DNA of 59,355 nt from Clostridia bacterium UC5.1-1D2. GTDB taxonomy: Bacteria > Bacillota > Clostridia > Lachnospirales > Lachnospiraceae. The notes under the pieces are model-generated. The model was given only the letters and a program-made list of their open reading frames with translations. It did no database searches and was not told the DNA's origin. A program made the translations under genes and the position numbers. Position 1 is the stretch's first letter. Each line of letters begins with the position of its first letter. Of the stretch, positions 1-11,721 are shown piece by piece. The stretch covers positions 1 through 59,355 of the forward strand of contig BBZN01000025.1 in NCBI GenBank assembly GCA_001304855.1, written 5' to 3'.

Positions 1-1188
1 GAGGCGGATACCACGGCGGCGGCCGGAGAGGGCGGCGGCCTGGTGTATTGGTCCATGTGGGAGTCCACAGAGCCTCAGGGTCAGGTGATCAAAGAGGCAG
101 TTGACAAATTTTCGGCAGACACAGGTATTTCAGTAGATCTTCAGTTCAAGGGCCGTACGGGTATCAGGGAAGGACTTCAGCCGGCGCTGGACGCAGGAAC
201 CAACATTGATTTGTTCGACGAGGACATTGACCGTGTGAACAATACCTGGGGTTCCTATCTGATGGATCTGGAGGAGCTGGCAAAAGCGGCTGACTATGAG
301 GCCACAGCCAATGCTACCCTCATATCGGAATGCCGGAAGGCGGGCGATGGAACGCTCAAATCCATTCCGTACCAGCCCAATGTGTTTGCATTTTTCTATA
401 ACAAGGATATCTTTGACGAGGCGGGAATCACTGCAGTTCCCACCACCTGGCAGAACTGGATGCAGCCTGCCAGAAAATCAAGGATGCAGGCTACACGCCC
501 ATTACCAGCGACGACGCTTACGTCTTATGCCTTTTCGGACATCACATGAGCAGAATCAACGGATATGAGGGAACTTCGGATATTGTAAAAAACAACAAGT
601 GGGATGATCCTTCGGTTCTGGCCACTGCAGAAGCATACGGAGACTTTGCAGCCAAGGGGTATTTCTCAGAGAGCATCGCTTCCAACGTATTCCCGGCAGC
701 AGAACCAGGAGCTGGCTATGGGAACCGCGGCTATGTACCTCAACGGTTCCTGGCTGCCCAACGAAGTAAAGAACATGGCAGGGGACGATTTCCGCTGGGG
801 ATGCTTCAGCTATCCGGCTGTTGAGGGCGGCAAGGACGGCACAGAGGCTTCCAACTTCGGAGCGCAGGTTCTGGCTGTCAATAAAAATTCACAGAACCCG
901 GAGGCCGCATTCCAGCTGATTACCTACATCACCAAGGGCGAGTTTGACAAGAAGCTCTCCGAGGAATCCATGGGTATTCCTGCTGATACAACCAACGCAG
1001 AGTGGCCGGCGCAGCTCACGGACGTTAAACCTGTTTTGGACAGCTTCACCATCCGTTATCCCTGGGCGGCCGGAGCAGAGGACAACGTGGATATGACTCC
1101 GATTATCAAGGAGAACATGATGAAGCTCTGCAGCGGTTCCATAACAGCCGGCCAGTTTGTGGAAAACTTAAAGGCGGCGGGTAAGTAA
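1..1188 (+). CDS. sugar ABC transporter solute-binding protein (family 1), 5' truncated by window
   Basis: Extracellular lipoprotein-type receptor that delivers an oligosaccharide to the two permeases downstream. The window opens inside the low-complexity Ala/Gly linker after the (missing) signal peptide; the mature fold begins at the VYWSMWES segment and runs about 380 residues, ending FVENLKAAGK. Family-1 binding-protein features visible are an FYNKDIF segment, MYLNGSWLP and late aromatic sugar-contact segments (FTIRYPWAAG). Two frame breaks interrupt it: near 452 (cagg read as cag; restoring G gives TWQELDAACQKIKDAGY) and near 697 (one extra base; removing it gives FPAQNQELAMG). Context suggests an N-acetylhexosamine-containing disaccharide as ligand because kinase and nucleotidyltransferase genes follow, but this is inference. 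Confidence 0.85.
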
Positions 1189-1203
1189 AGCTTTAAGCAT
1201 CAT

Positions 1204-1238
1204 TGAGGTGGCATCGTTTAGCGCTGCCGCCTCTTTTT
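1204..1238 (+). terminator. hairpin after solute-binding protein gene (attenuator-like)
   Basis: GAGGTGGCA (1205-1213) pairs with TGCCGCCTC (1225-1233) with one G-U pair, followed by TTTTT. It lies 16 nt after the binding-protein stop and before the permease, so it probably reduces read-through and keeps the binding protein more abundant than the membrane subunits. Confidence 0.7.
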
Positions 1239-1322
1239 CGGCAGATTGGGAACGCGACGGGACATGGTTTCCAAAGCAGCGCGTTTATCCAAGGCATATT
1301 CAGCAAGTAAGGAGGCACTGGT

Positions 1323-2227
1323 GTGAAAAAAACAAAGGCATGATTATTGCGTTCATGACACCGGCGGTGGTAATGTTTGTTTTGATATTCCTGTATCCTA
1401 TTATCAGAACTATTTTAATGAGCTTCTTTAAGATTGAAGGCATCACCGACGCCATGTCAAAATGGACCTTCACCGGAATTGAAAATTATACGAAGCTGGC
1501 CAATACCACACTGTTCCGCATCTCCATGTGGAATCTGGCGCGTATCTGGTTTGTGGGCGGTATTATCGTAATGTCTCTGGCACTTTTGTTTGCAGTTATT
1601 ATTACCAGCGGTATCCGGTTTAAAAGCTTTTTCAGGGCCATGATTTACCTGCCCAATATCGTGAGTGCGGTAGCCCTGGCTACCATGTGGCTGCAGTATG
1701 TATACAGCCCGAAGTACGGATTGTTAAAGACATTTTTCTCAGCTGTGGGGCTGGATTCCCTGGCAAAGGTCCAGTGGCTGGACAATGACCATAAGTTTAT
1801 GGCTCTGCTTCTGGCTTACTGCTTCGGTATGGTGGGTTACCATATGCTTATTTTCTCCAGCGGCATAGAGCGGATTAGCGAGGATTATTATGAGGCGGCA
1901 ACTTTGGACGGGGCCAATAAGTTCCACCAGTTCCGCTATATCACACTGCCCCTGTTGAAGGGCGTGTTCAGAACGAATATTACCATGTGGAGCGTTACCA
2001 GCGTAGGCTTTTTCGTGTGGTCCCAGCTGTTCTCAACGGTTACGGCCGACACTCAGACGATTACGCCCATGGTTTACATGTATATGCAGATTTTCGGAGC
2101 GGGCAACAGCGTCACAGAACGTAACGCCGGTATCGGAGCGGCGGTAGGCGTTATGCTTAGCGTATGCGTTGTGGTTATCTTCTGGTTCTGCAATCATCTG
2201 CTGCAGGACAAAGATCTGGAGTTCTAG
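1323..2227 (+). CDS. sugar ABC transporter permease, MalF/UgpA type
   Basis: Inner-membrane subunit of a CUT1 importer. About six hydrophobic segments are seen, and the cytoplasmic EAA loop that docks the ATPase is present as EAATLDGA followed by RYITLPLL (about residue 200). The open frame extends upstream to 1208 but that stretch overlaps the hairpin and is not protein-like. GGAGG at 1311-1315 with 7 nt spacing points to GTG at 1323, giving MKKTKA, then one base seems missing near 1337-1340 before MIIAFMTPAVV. If no base is missing, the start would be ATG 1340 with a poorly placed ribosome site. Corrected length about 301 aa is normal. No ATPase gene is present in the cluster, so a shared MsmK/MalK-like ATPase elsewhere is likely. 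Confidence 0.85.
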
Positions 2228-2231
2228 AAAC

Positions 2232-2375
2232 CATCGCACGTAAGCGGCCAAAATACGACCGCTAAGTGCTCATAGCGAGCCACTGCACTAAGCGGTCAGA
2301 GAACGCCCGCTAAGTGCCAGTGACATGCATCGCACGTAAGCGGCCAAAATACAGCCGCTAAGTGCTCATAGCGAG
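2232..2375. repeat. triple palindromic intergenic repeat between permease genes
   Basis: Two 48-bp copies (2232-2279 and 2328-2375) differ at only two positions. Each contains GCACGTAAGCGG, a short A-rich loop, then CCGCTAAGTGC, forming an imperfect palindrome. Between them lies a third module, GCACTAAGCGG (2285-2295) and CCGCTAAGTGC (2307-2317), with the same arms and a different loop. The last copy runs into the AGGAGG of the next permease. It is not coding. It may act as mRNA structure or be a dispersed repeat family. Confidence 0.8.
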
Positions 2376-2389
2376 GAGGAATTGCGTAG

Positions 2390-3278
2390 ATGGCTGGTTT
2401 TGTTGTAAAGAAAGAGAAGAAATACAGAGAGCCCTTCCGGTGGAGAAAGGAATTGAAGCTGGCGCCGGGATATTTGATGCTTACTCTGTGGATATTGTTT
2501 ACTCTCCTGCTTCTGGGCTGGGTGCTGATGGCAAGTTTTTCCACTACCAAGGAAATCTTTGCCGACAAGCTGCTGGAAAGCGGATTCCACTTTGAAAACT
2601 ATGTAAAGGCCTGGGTTAACTCAAATGTGTCCACTATATTTTTTAACTCCCTCCTTTACGCTATTGTGTCCTGCACGTTGTTGATCCTGATTTGCGCGCC
2701 TGCGGCCTATGCCCTGTCACGTTTTGAGTTTGTCTGCAATAAGCTGATACAGACGGGGCTGGTTGCGGCTATGGGCGTTCCGGTGGTTATGATTGTCCTG
2801 CCTTTGTTCGCAGTGGTGGCAGGCCTCAATATCCTCAACAATGTAACCGCCAATATGGGAACTCTCATATTTCTGTATGTAGGTATCAATGTGCCTTATA
2901 CCACGATTTTCCTTACCACCTTCTTTGCCAATCTGTCCAGAGCCTTTGAGGAGCTGCCGCCATTGACGGCTGCCCTCCTGTTAAGACCTTCTGGCTGATT
3001 ATGCTTCCCATGGCCCAGCCGGGAATAGTGACCGTGACTATTTTTAACTTTATTAATATCTGGAATGAGTACTTTATATCCTTAATCTTCGGCAACTCCG
3101 ACCAGGTGCGTCCTGTTGCGTGGGACTTTACTCCATGATAAATTCCATGAAGTATACAGGAGACTGGGCCGGTATGTTTGCGGCTGTAGTAATCGTGTTT
3201 CTGCCCACCTTTGTTCTGTACATATTCCTGTCTGAAAAGATAATTGCAGGTGTTACAGGCGGAGGCGTAAAGGGATAA
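2390..3278 (+). CDS. sugar ABC transporter permease, MalG type
   Basis: Second CUT1 permease. The start is ATG 2390 behind AGGAGG (2374-2379). Hydrophobic segments and the conserved tail of this family are present. Two G losses break it: near 2951 (gaggagg ctg to gaggagctg; restored EEAAAIDG, the EAA motif) and near 3119 (gcggtggg to gcgtggg; restored RPVAVGLYSM). With both corrected the protein is 296 aa, ending in EKIIAGVTGGGVKG, a common C-terminus for MalG-like proteins. It is the distal permease of the 1-5334 operon; the repeat array separates it from its partner. Substrate is not shown by sequence. Confidence 0.88.
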
Positions 3279-3315
3279 AACAGAAAAGATTTCAGTGGGA
3301 AAAGAGGTAGAACAC

Positions 3316-4240
3316 ATGGGTAAGAAACCGGTTTGGTTATCATGGCGGCCGGCATGGGAAGCCGTTACGGCGGGTTAAAGCAGATTGACCCCATTGACGA
3401 GTATGGAAATATTATTATAGATTTTTCCATCTACGATGCCAGGGAAGCGGGGTTTGAGAAGGTAATATTTATAATTAAAAAAGCAATTGAGGAGGAATTT
3501 AAGTCCCATATCGGCGACCGTATCAGCAAACAGATAGAAGTGGAGTACGTGTATCAGGAGCTGGATAAGCTTCCGGAAGGTTTCTGCGTTCCTGAGGGAA
3601 GGGTGAAGCCTGGGGGACGGCTCATGCAGTTCTGTGCTGCAGCAGCCTCATAGACGGTCCCTTTGCAGTTATCAATGCCGACGACTATTATGGAAAAGAA
3701 GCCTTTCACATGATTTATGACCAGCTGTCCGGTTCCGGGGACGGGGAAAAATACCAGTACACCATGGTAGGCTATCAATTGTACAATACGCTCACGGAGA
3801 ACGGCCATGTGGCAAGAGGCGTATGCTCTGTGGACGGCGGCAATCATCTGGTGGATATTCATGAGCGCACAAGGATAGAGAAGCATGGGGACAAAGCGGA
3901 ATATACGGAGGACGGAGGGGCCGTCTGGAGGGAGCTTCCTGAAAACACCATCGTTTCTATGAACATGTGGGGATTTACCAAGAGCATTGTAGAGGAACTG
4001 GAGAGCAGATTTGCCTCTTTTCTGGTGGAAAACCTTCCTGTGAATCCGTTAAAATGTGAGTATTTTCTGCCCTATGTTGTAGATGAACTGTTAAAGGCAG
4101 GCAGGGCGGAGGTGACGGTGCTCAGGAGCGTGGACCGGTGGTACGGAGTCACATATAAAGAGGATAAGGCTATGGTGATGAAGGCCATCGGTCAATTAAA
4201 GGATAAGGGCCTGTATCCCCGCAGGCTGTGGGAGGATTGA
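3316..4240 (+). CDS. sugar-phosphate nucleotidyltransferase family protein
   Basis: Rossmann-like nucleotidyltransferase. The nucleotide-binding signature MAAGMGSRYGG lies near residue 10, followed by KQIDPIDEYGN, and a metal-site-like NADDYYG lies near residue 115. It probably forms an NDP-sugar from a sugar 1-phosphate made by the kinase encoded next door. Frame breaks near 3333 (gtttt to gttt; restores PVLVIMAAG) and near 3614 (ccc to cc; restores KPWGTAHAVL, a family-typical segment). The corrected length of 308 aa fits. The stop abuts the kinase start, so the two are likely translationally coupled. Substrate specificity (UDP with GalNAc or GlcNAc versus another) cannot be read from the sequence. 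Confidence 0.82.
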
Positions 4241-5334
<1,094 letters not shown>

Positions 5335-5387
5335 TCCAGAATACAACGGACTGCGGGAGGGATTGCCCTGTAAGCATATGAGATACG

Positions 5388-5445
5388 GAAAGGGAAGCCG
5401 GTTTTGATGGAGTTAAGGTCCATGGAAGCCGGCTCCCTTTTTTGT
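5388..5445 (+). terminator. terminator after the kinase gene
   Basis: GGGAAGCCGG and CCGGCTCCC form a G+C-rich stem around a long loop, followed by TTTTTT. It also faces the end of the convergent DeoR gene. Confidence 0.65.
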
Positions 5446-5476
5446 GTGTTTGAAACGCCGGATAGCCGTAGGGCTG

Positions 5477-6313
5477 TCAATCCAGGGGGATGCTGTTCAG
5501 ATAAGTCAGAGGCGCTCCCTCCTGCCTGGCGCATACGATGTCGATCCCATACTGGCGAAGGGAATCGATTATGTGTCCGGGCGTTTTGTCATCTGTGATC
5601 AGCACATCTATCTGGGACAGACCGGCGTAGAAGCAAAGGGAATTTTTCCCGATTTTATTATGGTCCGCCAGCAGAAAAACCTTATCCCCCGATTCCATCA
5701 GATGGCTTTTAAAGTTGGCCATTTCCATACTGTATGTGCTGAGTCCTTTTTTGGGGTTCAATCCGTCCGTAGTGGCAAAGACCTTATCTACATGAAGGCT
5801 GCCGATGGTATCCAGGGCCGTCTGGCCGATGGTGCAGTGGGATTCTCTGTTTACGATACCGCCTGCCATTATGACTGTAAACTGTGTGCAGCGTTCCAGG
5901 TAAGCGGCAATGGGGAGATCGTTGGTGATGACGGTCAGATTGCTGAGGTTGGCCAGAAGCTTTGCAAACTCATAGGCGGTTGTGCCCACATCGATGGCTA
6001 TGATGTCGCCGGGTTGAACATACCCGATGGCTGCATTGGCAATGGCCTGTTTTTCATTTAAGCTGCTGGTTGGATTATAAAGAAAATCCTGGCCGGCCTC
6101 AGGGCGGGACGGCTGTTTACTCACCGCTCCCCCGTGAGTTCTCTGAAGCAGATTATTATCTTCTAATTCTCTTAAATCATTTCGGATTGTTGCCGGAGAC
6201 ACATTGAATTGTTCACAGAGGAAGGCGACATTTACACTTCCACTGGAGGCCAGCAGTTCCAGAATTTTAGATCTGCGCTCCTGGGAAAATATTCCATTGG
6301 CTTGTTTGGACAT
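5477..6313 (-). CDS. DeoR/GlpR-family transcriptional repressor
   Basis: Intact 278-aa regulator. The N-terminal winged helix includes FNVSPATIRNDLRELE (about residues 28-45) and the family motif QRTHGGAV; the C-terminal sugar-phosphate sensor domain has IDVGTTAYE, TNDLPIA and LLADHNKIG. ATG 6313 is chosen because AAAGGA lies 7 nt upstream; an in-frame TTG at 6319 has poor spacing. It is transcribed away from the importer operon that starts at 6871, with an AT-rich 550-bp region between holding CGTTTT-type repeats. It probably represses that operon and is released by a phosphorylated sugar such as the ribulokinase product. Confidence 0.92.
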   Translation of the reverse strand: MSKQANGIFSQERRSKILELLASSGSVNVAFLCEQFNVSPATIRNDLRELEDNNLLQRTHGGAVSKQPSRPEAGQDFLYNPTSSLNEKQAIANAAIGYVQPGDIIAIDVGTTAYEFAKLLANLSNLTVITNDLPIAAYLERCTQFTVIMAGGIVNRESHCTIGQTALDTIGSLHVDKVFATTDGLNPKKGLSTYSMEMANFKSHLMESGDKVFLLADHNKIGKNSLCFYAGLSQIDVLITDDKTPGHIIDSLRQYGIDIVCARQEGAPLTYLNSIPLD

Positions 6314-6870
6314 AGTCAAATCCTTTCATTATAAAAATAAATGATATCGTTTTATTTTTGTTTTTAAGATAATAATATATTAAAAATAAAGTAAAAATCA
6401 AGAGAAAATATTAAAAAACAGGCAAAACAAGGGTTTTAAAGAAAGCACAAAACGATAAAAAACGAAAATAAAAAACATGGGAAATTTTATAATTGGAGAA
6501 TAAGTAAAAAATGACTATTGACATTGCTAGTAAAACGTGATTATAATAGAATAAAAGACGAAAATGATAATAAAAAATTATCAAAAAATGTAAAATATGC
6601 ACAATTAACGAAAATAAAAAGCAACCAAATTAAATGAATAAAACAAAAATAAAGGAATAATAAAACAAAAACAAAGAAAACCGAAATGACAATCTGTAAA
6701 TCTTTAAAATAAGCGGGACAGGAGGGGGAGAATAGATAGTTTGCTAAAAAAGAGATTTAGAAGAAACAAAAAAGTGTCATTATGCGGAGATTGATTTTTG
6801 TTTCGATATTATGTTTTACAGGGAAGAACAAAAGAAACAAACACAAAAATTTAAAATGGAGGTATGGATT
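6314..6870. promoter_or_regulatory. AT-rich divergent control region
   Basis: No gene is seen here. It holds a consensus promoter for the rightward operon, TTGACA (6519-6524), 17 nt, TATAAT (6542-6547). ACGAAAAT / CGTTTT words recur around it: a tandem pair at 6448-6476, single copies near 6558 and 6607, and another in the DeoR leader near 6348. DeoR proteins usually bind such short direct repeats, so these are operator candidates. The transcript leader would be about 315 nt long; no known riboswitch is recognised in it. Confidence 0.75.
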
Positions 6871-7898
6871 ATGAGGAAAAAATTAATGAGTGCGGCGCTT
6901 ATGGCAGTGATCTCGGCAGGTTTGTTAATGGGATGCTCCAGCGGCAAGACGGAGAACACCGGGGCGGCGCCTGCCGCTGAGACGACAAAGGCGGCGGACA
7001 CTGGGGCGGCAGCGGCTTCGGAACCTGAAAAAGATACGCAGGAAGCGAAGGGGGCGGCGGAGAATCCCGACATTGTTTTTGGAGTTACCCTGGCGGTGGG
7101 GACCAATCCCTTCCACCAGACGATGCAGAAGGGAATGGAGGAAGCCTTGGGGAAGGACAGAAATTAATCGTATCTGACGCAAACCAGGATGTTGCGAAGC
7201 AGATAAGCGATATTGAAGATATGATCCAGCAGGGGGTGGACGTGATGCTGGTGGATCCTGTGGATTCCAACGGCATAACAGCTGCGCTCCAGGCCTGCCA
7301 GCGCGCGGGTATTCCGGCTATTGCCTTTAACTCTCCTGTTGAGGAGACGGATTTGGTGATGTCCACCGTTGCCTCCGACAATTATATGGCAGGACAGATT
7401 TGCGCAGACGCCCTGGCGGCAGCCATCGGAAATAAAGGGAAGGTAGCTATGTACAATTACAGTATTGTAAAGGTTGCCAGGGACAGGAGCGATGGTTTCA
7501 TCGCCACAATGGAGGAAAAATACCCGGATATCGAGATTGTAAACCAGCAGGAAGGCCTTCCCAGCGTAGACGGCGCAATGCCGGCTATGGAGAGTATATT
7601 ACAGTCAAATTCGGATATCACCGGTATGTTTGCCCTCAACGACCCTGCTGCAATCGGCTGTATTGCCGCCATTGAAAGCGCAGGCAAGCTGGATCAGATA
7701 TCGGTTGTGGGCGTGGACGGATCCGACGATGGTATTTCTATGATTAAAGAAGGAAAAATGCTGGCTTCAGCTGCGCAGGATCCGATTACCATCGGAAAGA
7801 CGGCAGTGGAGACGGCCTACAAGGTTCTGGACGGCGAGGAAGTGGAGAAGGATATCGTGATTCCGGTGTATATCATTGATAAGAGCAATGCCGAATAA
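6871..7898 (+). CDS. ribose-type ABC transporter solute-binding lipoprotein
   Basis: Periplasmic-binding-protein family 4 receptor anchored by a lipobox (LLMGC, Cys near residue 19), followed by an Ala/Thr/Glu linker. Fold signatures include VFGVTLAVGTNPF, VDVMLVDPVDSNG and VGVDGSDDG. ATG 6871 has GGAGG at 6858-6862. One G loss near 7152 (ggggg to gggg) breaks the frame; corrected, it reads EGQKLIVSDANQDV and is 342 aa. First gene of the operon running through the SDR gene at 14377. The ligand is probably a pentose or pentitol, judged by the kinase and dehydrogenases downstream. Confidence 0.88.
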
Positions 7899-7929
7899 AA
7901 ACCTGAGGCGTGGACAAACCACAGGATAC

Positions 7930-7963
7930 AAACTGTCCCTTAAGCAGCAGAAAGGGGCAGTTT
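7930..7963 (+). terminator. intra-operon hairpin after binding protein
   Basis: AAACTGTCCCTT (7930-7941) pairs with AAGGGGCAGTTT (7952-7963) with one G-U pair and a 10-nt loop. It lies between binding protein and ATPase and probably stabilises the upstream message or attenuates transcription. Confidence 0.65.
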
Positions 7964-7988
7964 GCCTTAAGAGGAGCTGAGGACAGAA

Positions 7989-9483
7989 ATGGATGAAAAG
8001 CTGTTGGAGATGAAACATATATCCAAATCCTTTTCCGGAGTGAAGGTGCTGAGCAATGTGGACTTTTCCCTGGACTCCGGAGAGGTCTGCGCCTGATGGG
8101 GGAAAACGGGGGCGGGAAAGTCCACCCTGATGAAGATTTTAGGGGGAATTTACTCCAAAGACAGCGGGGAGATTTATATCCGCGGAGAAAAAGTGAGAAT
8201 CGGTACAGTGGAGGATGCAAAATCCCTGGGTATCAGAATGATTCATCAGGAGATCAGTCTGAACGACTACCTGACTGTGGCTGAAAATATATTTATGGGC
8301 CGGTATATAACCGGCCGGCTGGGACTGGTGGATTTCAGGGAAATGAACCGGCAGACACAGTCGATTCTGGACAGGATGAACCTGAATATAAAAGCCGGGG
8401 ATATTGTGGGCAAGCTCAGCATTGCCCAGCAGCAGATGATAGAGATCTGCCGTTCCATCTATGACAATGCAAAAATACTGATTATGGATGAACCTACCGC
8501 TTCGCTGACAGATAAGGAAATTGACGAGTTGTTTCTCCATATTAATGAGTTGAAGGCCTCGGGGGTGGGAATTATCTATATTTCCCACAGAATGGAGGAG
8601 ATATCCAGAATAGCAGACAGAGTTACCGTCCTCAGAGACGGGCTGCTTATAGGGAGCCTGCCCGGTGAGCTGGTATCTCATGTGAAATTATCAATATGAT
8701 GGTTGGGCGGGAGCTGAAGGAAGTTTACCAATACGACAGAAAAGAGCCCGGCAGTACGATACTGGAAGTAAAGCATTTGAAGAATGACAAGCTGAAGGAT
8801 ATAAGCTTTTCTCTGGGGAGAGGAGAGATTCTGGGATTCTCCGGTCTTATGGGGGCCGGAAGAACGGAGATAGCCAGGGCCATTTTCGGCATTGATAAGC
8901 TGGATTCAGGTGAGATATATATTGACGGCAGGCGGGTTCAGATTAAAACGCCGGAGGATGCAATTGGGCAGGGCATTGCACTGGTGCCTGAGGACAGAAA
9001 GGCCCATGGGCTTATTCTGGACAACACCATACGCTTTAACATGGTTATTACTGTTCTCGATAAATTTATCAAGTTCATATTTTACAGGAAAAGTGAAGAG
9101 AAGAACATTATCGACCAGTATCTGAACCGCCTGTCTATCAAGATGGCTGGGACGGAACAAAATGTGAGGGAGCTGAGCGGCGGAAACCAGCAGAAAGTAG
9201 TTATCTCCAAATGGCTGGCTACAAGTCCCCGTATTCTTATACTGGATGAGCTACAAGGGGAATCGACGTGGGGGCCAAAAGCGAGATCTACAAGCTCATA
9301 AGCGAGATTGCCGGAAGCGGAGTAGCCGTTATCTTTATCTCCTCTGAGATGCCCGAAATTCTCGGTATGTGCAAACGGGTTGCCGTTGTGCACGAAGGAC
9401 GGCTGAGCGCTGTTCTGGACAGCGGCAGGGAACCGGTAACCCAGGAAAAGATAATGTACTTTGCAGCCGGAGGAAAGGGCTGA
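7989..9483 (+). CDS. ribose-type ABC transporter ATP-binding protein (tandem NBD)
   Basis: RbsA/MglA-type ATPase with two nucleotide-binding halves. First half: Walker A around 8105-8125, Walker [11 protein letters not shown]. Second half: GLMGAGRTE, signature LSGGNQQK and, after correction, [13 protein letters not shown]. Four frame breaks: C lost near 8093, an extra G near 8110 that restores the frame in the Walker A loop (GENGAGKST), G lost near 8672 (restores [13 protein letters not shown]), C lost near 9250 (restores DEPTRGID). The corrected protein is 498 aa, the usual length. It couples ATP hydrolysis to import through the permease encoded next. Confidence 0.9.
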
Positions 9484-9507
9484 ATAAAATAGAAAAGGGT
9501 GTTTGGC

Positions 9508-10484
9508 ATGAACGAGAATCATTTTTTTGTAACTTATTTTAAACGGAATATGGGTACTTTGATCGGACTTTTCCTTTTATGTGCATTTCTCAGTATCACT
9601 ACAGATTCCTTTTTAGACAGCGGAAATCTCCTCACTGTTCTGCGCCAGGTCTGCATTAATGCTACCTTGGCCTTTGGAATGACCTATGTTCTTATTATCG
9701 GAAGCATCGATTTGTCTGTGGGCTCTGTGCTGGCTCTCAGCGGAGTGACCTGCGTCATGCTGATTGAAAATGGATTCCCTTTTGGCCTGGCGCTGCCGGC
9801 CAGTATTCTTTTGGGCTCCTTTGTAGGCCTTGTTAACGGTATTGTTATTGCCTTTACAGGAATTCCTCCATTTATCGTAACGCTGGCTATGCAGACCATT
9901 GTCAGGGGATTTTCTTACATCGTTACCAACGGAACCTCCATTGTCTCTAAGAATGAAATGTTTAACTCCATCGGCAATAAATACGTAGGTTTTCTCCCCA
10001 TACCTGTAATAATTGTGGCGGTTATAATTGTTATAGCGGCCTGGTTCTCAATAAAACCAAATTTGGAAGGCGGATGTACGCCGTAGGAGGCAATAAAAGC
10101 GCAGCTGTGTATTCGGGAATTAATTCCAGGCAGGTGGAAATCTGCGTCCATGTCATCTGCGCCACCCTGGCCGCTGTGGGAGGAATTATACTGGCTTCCC
10201 GCATGTACTCCGCCCAGCCTACGGCAGGACAGAGCTATGAGGGGGATGCCATTGCAGCGGCTGTTTTGGGAGGCACCAGCTTTAACGGAGGAGTGGGCAC
10301 CATAGGAGGAACCATTATCGGAGCGCTGATTATCGGTTTTCTCAATAACGGAATGAATCTGCTGCAGTTGTCCTACTACTGGCAGCTGGTAGTAAAAGGG
10401 ATTGTTATAATCGGTGCGGTGTACCTGGATATGGAAAAGAAAAAGGGCAGAGGGATATTTGCACTCACAAAAAAGAAGGCTTGA
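9508..10484 (+). CDS. ribose-type ABC transporter permease
   Basis: RbsC-family membrane subunit with about eight to ten hydrophobic segments. Family marks are GSIDLSVGSVLALSG, TGIPPFIVTLAM and, after restoring one A near 10052 (aaaaa to aaaa), KTKFGRRMYAVGGN, which is diagnostic. ATG 9508 is preferred over the upstream GTG at 9499, with AAAAGGG 8 nt before it. Corrected length 325 aa. It ends 21 nt before the alcohol dehydrogenase gene, in the same operon. Confidence 0.9.
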
Positions 10485-10505
10485 GGCCGGAGAGGGGAAG
10501 AGAAT

Positions 10506-11679
10506 ATGAGAGATTTTGAATATTATAATCCTGCAAAGGTGGTATTCGGAAGAGAGAGCCATTTGAAAACGGGGGAACTGTTAAAGGAATACGGCGGATC
10601 CAGGGTGCTGTTCACTACGGAGGCGGATCCGTCAAAAAACAGGAGTTTATGACAAGGTTCTGGAGTCCATAGGTAAGGCGGGGGTGGAAATTGTAGAATT
10701 GGGTGGAGTGCAGCCCAACCCCAGAGTGAAGCTGGTTCGGCAGGGTATCGGACTTTGCAGGGAAAAAAACATTGATTTTATTCTGGCCATAGGGGGAGGA
10801 AGCGTCATTGACTCCGCCAAGGCCATAGCAGTGGGGGCCTTGGCGTCTGAGGACATATGGAATTATTACGACGGTACGGCGGAGAGCCCGTTTACGGAGG
10901 CGCTGCCTGTGGGCGTGGTTCTCACGATTCCGGCGGCAGGTTCTGAGACTTCCACAAGCGCGGTGCTCACCAATGACGAAGGGCATTATAAGAGGCCTAT
11001 CGGAAGCAGTCTGCTGATTCCAAGGTTTGCAGTTATGAACCCGGAATTTTGTTATACACTGTCCCCCAGACAGATTGCCTGCGGCGTATGCGATATTATG
11101 GCTCATATGATGGAGCGGTATTTTACAAATGAGCCCCATGTCCAGCTCACTGACCAGTTAATAGAGGGAGGTATCCGGACCGTTCTTCACAACGGGCCTG
11201 AGGTTCTCAAAAATCCCTGCAATTATGACTCCTGGGCGGAGATAATGTGGGCCGGATCCCTGGCCCACAATAATCTGCTGGATACGGGACGCGAAAGCGA
11301 CTGGGCCAGCCATGATATCAGCCATGAGGTCAGCGGTATGTACGATGTGACCCACGGCGCCGCGCTGTCTATCCTGTTTCCTGCCTGGATGAAGTATGTG
11401 TATAAGAAAAATCCGGGAAAGCTTGCTCAATTTGCAGTGAATGTCTTTGGGGCCCATATGGGACTGGATCGGGAGGAGACGGTAATTCAGGAGATGATTG
11501 AACAGCTGGAAGGGTGGTACAGGGCCATGGGGCTTCCTGTAAGGCTGTCCCAGGAAGGCGTGGGCAGCGATGGGTTTGAGGAAATGGCCCAAAAGGCCAT
11601 GGAAAACCGCAGGTATATGGGGAACTATGTTAAGCTGTCCAAAGAAGATATTATAGAAATTTTCAAACTGGCGCAGTAA
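10506..11679 (+). CDS. iron-containing alcohol dehydrogenase
   Basis: Group III (iron) alcohol dehydrogenase of the butanol-dehydrogenase / YqhD branch, oxidising or reducing an alcohol/aldehyde pair with NAD(P). NAD-binding GGGSVIDSAKAIA (about residue 95), substrate-site PAAGSETS, and metal-ligand-rich SHDISHEVSGMYDVTHG region are all present. Two losses near 10612 (cc to c; restores LFHYGGGSVKKQ) and near 10647 (tttt to ttt; restores EFYDKVLESIG) split the N-terminus. Corrected length 391 aa. Placed between importer and kinase, it may oxidise an imported polyol or clear an aldehyde by-product; which one is not shown. Confidence 0.88.
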
Positions 11680-11721
11680 ATAAAAATCCTTAAATCGGGG
11701 AAAACGGATGGTTACAGACAT

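Noticed and set aside
1208..1322. N-terminal extension of the first permease
   Set aside because: It covers a hairpin with a T run and lacks protein character; the ribosome site points to GTG 1323.
5444..6061. Plus-strand 205-aa frame opposite the DeoR gene
   Set aside because: Antisense shadow of a well-supported DeoR regulator.
6554..6870. Riboswitch in the 315-nt leader of the ribose-type operon
   Set aside because: The leader is AT-rich with no conserved pairing or known aptamer core that I could recognise.
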